Assembly (NCBI GenBank): GCA_964017045.1 | Contig: OZ024799.1 | Location: forward strand, 30,453,596 to 30,517,595 | Length of the DNA stretch: 64,000 nt | Reading direction: 5' to 3' | DNA from: Omphiscola glabra | Lineage: Eukaryota; Mollusca; Gastropoda; Lymnaeidae | Part shown: positions 10,221-18,691 of the stretch, piece by piece | How the letters are laid out: each line of letters begins with the position of its first letter | Position numbering within the stretch: position 1 is the first letter of the stretch | Notes under the pieces: generated by a model | Told to the model about the DNA's origin: nothing | The model's database searches: none | What the model saw: only the letters and a program-made list of their open reading frames with translations | Position numbers and translations under genes: made by a program

Positions 10221-12032
10221 CTATCCCGAGTAGTTCGTCACCCGTATATTCGTGAAGCAGTAACTGCAAGCCTCGCACAGCGGCTGGAGGTAACACTGCA
10301 GGCACGTGCCGTAGAACTTCTGGAGACATCCGCAGTTGATCATGTAGGCCCTCATGCATGGGGTGACGTACCACACGTGCCAGAAGGTGATGTAGGCGAA
10401 CTCGCACCCCCAGCAGATGGCCAGCGGGATGCCGCACAACAGGGTCAAGGTCTTGTAGCAGCAGCCTTTCCAGCAGTTGAAGCACTTGTATGCGCAGTTC
10501 CACACGCAGTCGAAAGAATGGGCGCCGTCTGGCTCGGCGAGGACTTCTTCAAACAGAACCTGTCAAGGAAACAAAACACAGGACGTTAACATGGCTGGCT
10601 GAAGACACTGGGCACCAATCTACCCACTTTCTAGCCACATCTACCCACTTTCTAGCCACATCTACCCACTTTCTAGCCACATCTACCCACTTTCTAGCCA
10701 CGACCACACAAACAAAACAACGTGCCATTGACGACGTCCTCTGCATTTTGTGTTTACCTCATACTATTAAACTATGTGTGGGTCATGCAAAAGAGACTGC
10801 CACTCGAGGATCGGTCTCACTACGTATCCGGAAATTTGATCGAAAGAAATTTGGTCGACGGAAAATTGATCGACGGAAATTTGATCGAATGGAAATTTGG
10901 TCGAATCGTTTCTTTAATTTTGCGTCAAATTTCTTTCTGAACGCATTATTTTGTTTTACTATATAGTATAGTGCGTTCAAAAAGAAATTTGACGATAATT
11001 TTAACGTGTGAACTGAAAACAAGATTCGACCAAATTTCCGTTCGATCAAATTACCGTCGATCAATTTTCCGTCGACGAAATTTCTTTCGATCAAATTTCC
11101 GGTAACCGTCTCACTAGTCACACCAAGAGCTGCAATCAGACAAGATAATCTATCGTCTCTCGTAGACGGAAAGATGCCATACCATACCATTTGACTATTA
11201 TATAGCAAGGATAGAACACGTTATTCGGATATTTTTAACTACTGCCAAAAGTACAGTAATGATGAACGTAATAGACGCCTTGAATAAAGATTCAACAATA
11301 TTTGCAATACGTCACCCTGCATATCAAAGTAAAGCTAAAAACAAGTATGTGCACGGACGCGCCAGACGCAAAATTTGGTGGCTCATGGGGTCACATCGTA
11401 GTCGAGGCCGAGTGTGGTTAAATGTGTATGCAATACTTTCAAAGACAAATCCTTACAAACTCAACGGAAATAAAGATGTCAAAAAAAAAAGTAAAAATTC
11501 AGTTACAATTGAATTCAAACGCTTTTTTTAAATCGCATCAAGACTAATAAGTTGCAACATTTTTTACATTCAAATTTCCTGGCAGTGGTTGGTCCCAACA
11601 GAAACATCACCGGAGCTAACCAAATTATCGCCATTGTTATTTGTTGCAGACTTTACAAATACACCAAAGGTTGTTACAGATATAAAATTTATGTAACAGA
11701 AAGGTCCATTTTTTATAAAGATTTGCACTTTCAAGCAAAATGTTATAACTTTTAAAAATCTGTTCAGCACCTCGAGTTAAATTATTCCTAAGACATCACG
11801 TTCAGTTAGTATTTTCCTAAGCATTAGTAAGTACCTAAGATGTGTACCGGTTAAAGTAGTTCTGTCTACCCTACAAAATGTACCAACACTTATTTGTAGT
11901 CCCCCCTCCCCCTCACTACCCCGTTTACTGGGTTGTACAAACCTGAACATTTCAGACATTTGTACATACCCTGACATGATCGTTGAGTCCGTTCGGATCC
12001 CTGTTGATCATATCCAACTCGTATTCCGGCAT
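10221..12032 (-). CDS. Cysteine-rich caveolin, gene 1 (two coding exons)
   Basis: Exon 1 is 12032-11970 (21 codons, starting MPEYELDMINRDPNG) and exon 2 is 10559-10221 (112 codons plus TAG). The donor reads AGG|GTATGT and the acceptor TTGACAG|GTT, in phase 0; the intron is 1410 bp. The 133-residue product has the caveolin order: NRDPNGLND at 10-18, the signature FEEVLAEP at 24-31, a scaffolding-like segment at about 38-57, an intramembrane hairpin with GIPLA at 64-68 and WHVWYVTPC at 81-89, then a palmitoylation-type C-terminal region. The core has 17 cysteines, whereas human CAV1 has three in total. Caveolins insert in the cytoplasmic leaflet and oligomerise; that is the inferred role. Its start differs from the other five paralogues (MPEYE instead of MGYE or MTYE). 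The intron holds a 21-bp minisatellite and a foldback element. Confidence 0.93.
10617..10700. repeat. 21-bp minisatellite in gene 1 intron
   Basis: Four tandem units of TCTACCCACTTTCTAGCCACA lie about 60 bp inside the 3' end of the gene 1 intron. Confidence 0.9.
10823..11108. mobile_element. Foldback MITE, copy 1, in gene 1 intron
   Basis: A 286-bp inverted-repeat element, starting CGTATCCGGAAATTTG and ending CAAATTTCCGGTAACCG. It is flanked by identical 8-bp repeats TCTCACTA (10815-10822 and 11109-11116). Each arm is built of about five 15-bp units such as GGAAATTTGATCGAA and GGAAAATTGATCGAC. A second, inner inverted repeat contains TGCGTTCAAAAAGAAATTTG. No coding capacity. The superfamily is uncertain, but the 8-bp duplication allows hAT or P. 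Confidence 0.85.
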
Positions 12033-12596
12033 GTTTCTTTGCTGGTATGTTTTATTCCGACTCCACAAACAGAAACACTATCACTGATCCGCTATACAGC
12101 ACGGACAAACTTCTCTCCCGAAAACAGACCACCTCTAACAGGTTCAAAAAATGAAAACTAATTTATATCAAATCTTTTTTTTTTGGTCCCCCTTTTTCGC
12201 CCCTTAACTTTGCCTGACAACAGTTCCTTGTCGTAGCTATGTCAACATACCAACTGGAGCCCTCATCTCGGACAGGAACAATTCATCGATTTCATCGAAT
12301 GGCCAGCAATCGGTCCACGCCACCTCCCATCTCTCAGATTATCGAGATGAATCGATCTCAGACCGCCTAGCCTCGGTGAGCAGTCAATGGTTTTCAACAA
12401 CTTTCAACATTTTGGGTTGGGGAAATAAAAAGGACGGGAAAGTTACCGCACCAAAAAGCAGGGAAGCGGAAAAATAGGTCTGGATTCAGGAATTGAAAGT
12501 ATGGACCTAATCACCGCCGCTAATCCATTTCAGGAGTTTGTATATCCATCCGAGAGAATTAAGAAAAAGATCAGAAAAGGAGATAATCAACCGGGT
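12033..12596. other. Upstream region of caveolin gene 1
   Basis: On the minus strand the start codon is preceded by AGCAAAGAAACATG. A TCAGTG initiator-like motif lies about 50 bases upstream (12082-12087), but the TATA-like GTATAG next to it is too close for a standard promoter. No other element seen. Confidence 0.35.
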
Positions 12597-12742
12597 GTTT
12601 GACCTGTCAGTTGTTTGACCTGTCAGTTGTTTGACCTGTCAGTTGTTTGACATGTCAGTTGTTTGACCTGTCAGTTGTTTGACCTGTCAGTTGTTTGACC
12701 TGTCAGTTGTTTGACCTGTCAGTTATTTGACCTGTCAGTTGA
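12597..12742. repeat. 16-bp minisatellite, about nine copies
   Basis: Unit TGTTTGACCTGTCAGT, nearly perfect, with single changes (ACATGTC, TTATTTG). Confidence 0.95.
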
Positions 12743-13084
12743 AATGGAAGAGATAAGATTATCAAGAACAGAAGACACTCCTAATATGCTATTTTCTTAA
12801 TAGCCCTAAATTTGTGAATACTCTGTAACTCTGTAGCCCTGTCGAATGCTTGGTTACAAGAATGTATTACTCAAAGGTCTACTACAACTTATTCTGGTTG
12901 AAACTAATAGCTTCCAATCATTACTGTTGTTATAAGCGACTTTTTCTTCAGAAATTTAAACAATTATCTATAGCTAATCTTTGAATAGATTTGCGACGCG
13001 GAGTAAATTGTTGAAGGCCCGTTAATATGTGGACCATGGAAATCACCCCTCACCTCTTTATTTACACGACGAGAAGCATTTCAG
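12743..13084. other. Spacer, nothing recognised
   Basis: Unique AT-rich sequence between two arrays. Confidence 0.4.
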
Positions 13085-13722
13085 TTTATTCTACATTCTA
13101 ATCCTTCAATGTGATCAATATTCTAATATTTCAATATGATCTTTATTCTAATATTTAAATGTGATCTATTTTCTAATATTTCAATGTGATCTATATTCTA
13201 ATATTTCAATATGATCTATAATCTAACATTTCAATGTGATCTATATTCTAATATTTCAATATGATCTATATTCTAATATTTAAATGTGATCTATATTCTA
13301 ATATTTCAATATGATCTATAATCTAATGTTTCAATGTGATCTATATTCTAATATATCAATGTGATCTTTATTCTAATATTTCAATATGATCTATATTCTA
13401 ATATATCAATGTGATCTATATTCTAATATTTCAATATGATCTATATTCTAATATTTCAATGTGATCTTTATTCTGATATTTCAATATGATCTATATTCTA
13501 ATATATCAATGTGATCTATATTCTAATATTTCAATATGATCTATATTCTAATATATCAATGTGATCTATATTCTAATATTTCAATATGATCTATATTCTA
13601 ATATATCAATGTGATCTTTATTCTAATATTTCAATATGATCTATATTCTAATATATCAATGTGATCTTTATTCTGATATTTCAATATGATCTATATTCTA
13701 ATATATCAATGTGATCTATAAT
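13085..13722. repeat. 25-bp AT-rich minisatellite, about 25 copies
   Basis: Units alternate between TTCTAATATTTCAATATGAT and TTCTAATATATCAATGTGAT forms followed by CTATA or CTTTA. The alternation of ATG and GTG forms gives a 50-bp two-unit pattern in the second half. Confidence 0.93.
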
Positions 13723-13994
13723 TTAACACCGTGCTGTACTTCGCCTATCAAATGAGCTTTTTTAATAGATTGTAGATGAATGCACTTTGAATTGGTGTTC
13801 AGCGTATGACACCATTTACTTATGTTGGTAGGTGGGGTAGAGTAGGGGGAGAGGTCATAGCCCCTAAAACATTCGTGTGGCTGAAGGGCATGGCGCATAT
13901 AATTAGACCAGCGTTCAATGCCACTCTTTAAACCATGGACCCATCTATCTTTTCAAAGTTGTTGTGGCCCCCCAAGAAATATTCCTTGGCTTTA

Positions 13995-14252
13995 TGACGG
14001 ACTGTATGGCGGACCTATGGTGGACCGTATGTTGGACTGTATGGTGGGCCGTATGGTTGATCGTATGGTGGACCGCAAAGTGGACATCATGGTGGACGTA
14101 TGATTGACCGTATGGTGGATCGTATGGTGGACGTATGGAGGACCGTATGGTGGACCGCATGGTGAACCATTTGGCGGAGTGTATGGTGGACCGTTTGGTG
14201 GACCGTATGGAGGACCGTATGGCGGAGTGTATGGTGGACCGTATGGCCCACG
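13995..14252. repeat. 12-bp minisatellite, about 20 diverged copies
   Basis: Units of the type GTATGGTGGACC with frequent substitutions (GGAGGACC, GGCGGAGT). Opposing open frames over it are artefacts. Confidence 0.85.
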
Positions 14253-14989
14253 CTGAGAAACGTTGATGATAAGTAAAACATCAGAAGTTCGTTGTGACGA
14301 ATCAACCGAACTACAGTGTTTTTAAACACATTAATTTGCCTGCTACTAGCTAAAAATACTAAATGTATGTGTTTGGTTTCATTAACGCAAGGTTCATCAA
14401 ATAACTTCGATCCGCGGGCTGGACCCGGTCTGTGAGTCATTTCATCCGGCCCACCGATGTACTTGATTTTGTTTGATAAATCGTACAGAACACGAGACGT
14501 TGTAGTACAATTTAAAATTAAATATTATCTTTAGAATACTAGGAGATCTTCACACGTGTGTAGACACTCTGGCTGCTATGTGCCTTAAATTTTCCATTTT
14601 AAAATTATTGTATCTAGATTGTCTTGTTTATTGAGGACCTGTTTACCCACGAGCCCCTAAAATCGTACACTATCGTCTCAAAATCGTACAATACGGTATC
14701 TTAATAGTACATAAATAAATATACAATCTATATAATAAATCGCAGTGCGAAGTGGGATCGCGTTAAGCTGGCGTCAAAAACGTTAACTTCTGAAGTAGAT
14801 GACCAACGTTTATAGTGCAATCTGCGGTCTATTTGTTTTGCAGACGAGTATTTGCTATATATTTCTATTAAATATATTGAGTGGACATTTTACTGGCATC
14901 CGTCCGTCACAATGTGACGATGGTATGGAATTCGCAGGACGAAATCCACAAGGCCTGGGATTATTCTTATAGGATTATTAGCTGGTTCC
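14253..14989. other. Spacer, nothing recognised
   Basis: AT-rich with no coding signal. It leads into the 3' region of a minus-strand SINE. Confidence 0.35.
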
Positions 14990-15295
14990 CAACAGCAAAT
15001 CGCCTCTCTCCACGCCGCTGGATGACCCCAAGGGAACATCATGTGGATGATACAGCTTGGCACCAGTGGCGTCGCAGGAGTTGCCGGAATGTTTCATTGT
15101 ATCAATGTTATCCGCCTATTGGGACTCCATCTCCGGGGTTTGAATTCAGAGTTGCCTTCTCTTAGATGAGTTGCCGTCCAAGGTTAACGAGTCCCATCCA
15201 CCCGGGGTGCTGGTGGTGTTTTTGCTTGACCATCAGCTTGATATTTGCTCAGTTTAGACCACTCGGCCACCCAGCAGTGGACATACAGATCACAT
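14990..15295 (-). mobile_element. tRNA-derived SINE, minus strand
   Basis: Read on the minus strand, the head near 15285 gives TGGGTGGCCGAGTGG, a tRNA-like A box. The shared SINE body follows, with GGGTGGATGGGACTCGTTA and CTTGGACGGCAACTCATC. The same body occurs on the plus strand at 32427-32590 and, more diverged, at 41155-41300 and 30183-30262. The part at 14990-15130 (CCAAGCTGTATC and CGGCGTGGAGAG on the minus strand) is probably the SINE tail but is seen only here. Confidence 0.65.
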
Positions 15296-15638
15296 TATCA
15301 CAGTCTGTCACTGGAACTCGGATCAGCATAAAATAAGATGTATTTAAATAAGAATTAATTAACAAATAATATCATCATTTAAAAAAACCTATAAAGTAAT
15401 TTGGGGTTGTTTTTATTACGAAAAGCTGGTTTTAAACAAATAAAAAAATAAGAATCAATATCAATGAAGCCTGTTCCCGCTAATATATTTTAGTCTGATA
15501 ACTAACACGAACTGTAAATGGGTGAAAGGAAGAGGAGTGTTAAAATACGGGGGTATTGAAAATCGTACTCGTAGCGGTTGAAGCTATCAGCCTTTCGGGA
15601 AGTTCATTTGTACGGAGACCACAATTCTTCTGTTCTAG
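15296..15638. other. Spacer, nothing recognised
   Basis: AT-rich, no coding signal. Confidence 0.4.
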
Positions 15639-15990
15639 AATCCGTTTGATTGTAACCTTGTTGATGTGCCAGTTGAACTACAGGTGGAGCTCATTGATTT
15701 GCAAGCAAATTACTTGTTGAAAGAGAAAAAACATAGAAGGAAAAACGTTGATTTTTACCGCTGCGAAACTAACTTTGAGCTTCCGAAACACAAGAAATTT
15801 GCCACTGGTATGGCATCAGTGTTTGGAACAACTTATGTCTTTGAGTAAAACATTTTCAAAAATGAAGAATGTGAAGTCAACACATCGAACGAGATTGTCT
15901 GATGAGCATTTGAAAGCAATTATATTGATTGGATGCTGCAATTCCAAACCACAAATTGATGATAGATTGAAAGCCAAACACTTTTCTAGT
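15639..15990 (+). pseudogene. hAT transposase C-terminal relic (GTF2IRD2/ZBED5-like)
   Basis: From 15639 the plus strand reads NPFDCN, then VPVELQVELIDLQAN and, after a diverged segment, ASVFGTTYVFE. A stop follows at 15846. In the +1 frame the sequence continues with KTFSKMKNVKSTHRTRLSDE and LKAIILIGCC. The order VP-x-ELQ-x-ELIDLQ, then VFG-x-TY-x-E, then FSKMK-x-x-K-x-x-x-R-x-x-L-x-DEHL is that of hAT transposases of the GTF2IRD2/ZBED5 type (hATC dimerisation region). A one-base frameshift near 15845 and a stop just before 15639 show it is dead. No zinc finger or catalytic domain remains, and no ends were found. Confidence 0.75.
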
Positions 15991-16189
15991 ACATACATTT
16001 GTTTGTTGTCTTTGTTTTTTTTTTGTGTACATTTCCTTCCACTCACCTTTGATTAACATGGAATACTAAACATGTTTTTTTCCAATTCTTTCCCGGAGCT
16101 TTCGTTTTGGCTCGCAAGTATTGTACACAGTGATTATACGACCGGCCCTCGTCATTTTGTCCGTTATCCGACCAGCGGTGGAAAACAGT

Positions 16190-16275
16190 TTGGTGACCCC
16201 TGCAGTTAGGGAAAAAGGTTTGGTGACCCTTGCAGTTAGGGAAAAAGGTTTGGTGACCCTTGCATAAGGGAAAAT
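16190..16275. repeat. 31-bp repeat, three copies
   Basis: GGTTTGGTGACCCTTGCAGT followed by TAGGGAAAAA, present three times, the last copy altered. Confidence 0.8.
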
Positions 16276-16332
16276 GTGCCGAGTTAAAATAAAAGCGTAC
16301 GCTTCTAGCAGGCATATAACAAGGTGGCAAGT

Positions 16333-17668
16333 TGTTCAATAGATCAATAGACAATGTCAGCAGTTCAATAGACAATGTCAGCAGTTCAATAGACGATGCC
16401 AGCAGTTCAATAGACAATGTCAGCAGTTCAATAGACAATGTCAACAGTTCAATAGACAATGTCAACAGTTCAATAGACAATGTCAACAGTTCAATAGACA
16501 ATGTCAGCAGTTCAATAGACAATGTCAACAGTTCAATAGACAATGTCAACAGTTCAATAGACAATGTCAGCAGTTCAATAGACAATGTCAGCAGTTCAAT
16601 AGACAATGTCAACAGTTCAATAGACAATGTCAACAGTTCAATAGACAATGTCAACAGTTCAATAGACAATGTCAACAGTTCAATAGACAATGTCAACAGT
16701 TCAATAGACAATGTCAGCAGTTCAATAGACAATGTCAGCAGTTCAATAGACGATGCCAGCAGTTCAATAGACAATGTCAGCAGTTCAATAGACAATGTCA
16801 ACAGTTCAATAGACAATGTCAACAGTTCAATAGACAATGTCAACAGTTCAATAGACAATGTCAGCAGTTCAATAGACAATGTCAGCAGTTCAATAGACAA
16901 TGTCAACAGTTCAATAGACAATGTCAGCAGTTCAATAGACAATGTCAGCAGTTCAATAGACAATGTCAACAGTTCAATAGACAATGTCAACAGTTCAATA
17001 GACAATGTCAACAGTTCAATAGACAATGTCAACAGTTCAATAGACAATGTCAGCAGTTCAATAGACAATGTCAGCAGTTCAATAGACAATGTCAGCAGTT
17101 CAATAGACGATGCCAGCAGTTCAATAGACAATGTCAGCAGTTCAATAGACAATGTCAACAGTTCAATAGACAATGTCAACAGTTCAATAGACAATGTCAA
17201 CAGTTCAATAGACAATGTCAGCAGTTCAATAGACAATGTCAACAGTTCAATAGACAATGTCAACAGTTCAATAGACAATGTCAGCAGTTCAATAGACAAT
17301 GTCAGCAGTTCAATAGACAATGTCAACAGTTCAATAGACAATGTCAACAGTTCAATAGACAATGTCAACAGTTCAATAGACAATGTCAACAGTTCAATAG
17401 ACAATGTCAACAGTTCAATAGACAATGTCAGCAGTTCAATAGACAATGTCAACAGTTCAATAGACAATGTCAACAGTTCAATAGACAATGTCAACAGTTC
17501 AATAGACAATGTCAACAGTTCAATAGACAATGTCAACAGTTCAATAGACAATGTCAACAGTTCAATAGACAATGTCAACAGTTCAATAGACAATGTCAAC
17601 AGTTCAATAGACAATGTCAACAGTTCAATAGACAATGCCAGCAGTTCAATAGACAATGCCAGCAGCGG
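16333..17668. repeat. 21-bp minisatellite (about 63 copies) with 357-bp higher-order repeat
   Basis: Unit CAACAGTTCAATAGACAATGT with a CAGCAG variant. A rare GACGATGCC variant sits at 16391, 16748 and 17105, exactly 357 bp (17 units) apart. The order of CAA and CAG variants between these marks is almost the same in the first and third blocks, so it is a true higher-order repeat. Because 21 is divisible by three, both strands stay open (a 563-codon minus frame of LTLSIEL repeats and a 449-codon plus frame of SSIDNVN repeats). Neither frame is supported as a gene. Confidence 0.97.
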
Positions 17669-17859
17669 TGCTTCTGTGTGACGCGGATTTCGGATACCTC
17701 CGTGATCATTATAGGTCCAAATCTTGCAAACCATTTTTACAAAAAAAACATAAGCTTATTATATTAATTTGTTCTTATTTGAATGTGCTGACACTTTTTT
17801 TAAAATCCCACTCTTCATTTATAAAACCCAAGACCTGCCGATGTCAATCACGTTCAGTT

Positions 17860-18146
17860 CTCAGTCGCGTTAAGCTGTCAATTAAATAGTGTAACTTAAG
17901 CTGTCAATCACTTTAAGCTGTCAATCACGTTCAAATTCAAATAATTTAAGCTTTCAATCACATTCAGTTGTCAATCACATTCAGCTGCCAATCACGTCCA
18001 GTTGACAATCACATTCAGCTGTCAATCACGTTCAGCTGTCAATCACGGTAAGCTGTCAGTCACGTTCAGCTGTCAATCACGTTCAGCTGTCAATCAGGTT
18101 CAGCTGTCAATCACGTTCAGCTGTCAATCACGTTCAGCTGTCAATG
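17860..18146. repeat. 17-bp minisatellite, about 16 copies
   Basis: Units of CAGCTGTCAATCACGTT, with diverged copies at the left edge. Confidence 0.9.
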
Positions 18147-18691
18147 AGTTAACCAGTTAAAAAATGTTTTAATAATCATTAAAAGCTTTCCATCAATGCA
18201 ATTAAAAACAAAACACTTAAAACAAGCCAACAGAATTATTTTTGATGTAAAAATGAATAATTTATTGCCTGTATATAAGGATATTTGAGTAGAAAAGGTA
18301 AAATAATATCACAATATCACAGAAACTTGTTATAAATATTTATATTATTCACATTACAACAATAAATTAGTTCTTGTTTTACGATACTCTTTAACAACCA
18401 AAAGCTTTTAAAATGTTTCTTAAGAATTAATTTTATGTAAAGAAGCCGGTTCTTTTTGTAAATACTAAACTTGGAAAGGTATTAAAACTACATTTATTTG
18501 TCAATGTTTTCTTTCAAATCGATGTATTTTCAGTACACCATTAATTTGTTCCTGTTTGAAGTTCTCATTAATGAAATTATGTGTGTTTAATTTTTATCAG
18601 TTTATAGTTGAGAAAGCACACGTGACATATCCAGGGTCGACGTAGACTTGCTGTACGGTTCGGATTACGTGGTCACTGTAAACCGAACATG
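18147..18691. other. 3' flank of caveolin gene 2
   Basis: AT-rich. A minus-strand AATAAA (TTTATT on the plus strand near 18494) about 200 bp past the stop codon is a possible polyadenylation signal. Confidence 0.35.

Noticed and set aside
16043..17734. 563-codon minus-strand frame (LTLSIEL heptads) and 449-codon plus frame
   Set aside because: Both are products of a 21-bp tandem repeat that stays open on either strand; no domain, signal peptide or flanking coding sequence supports either.
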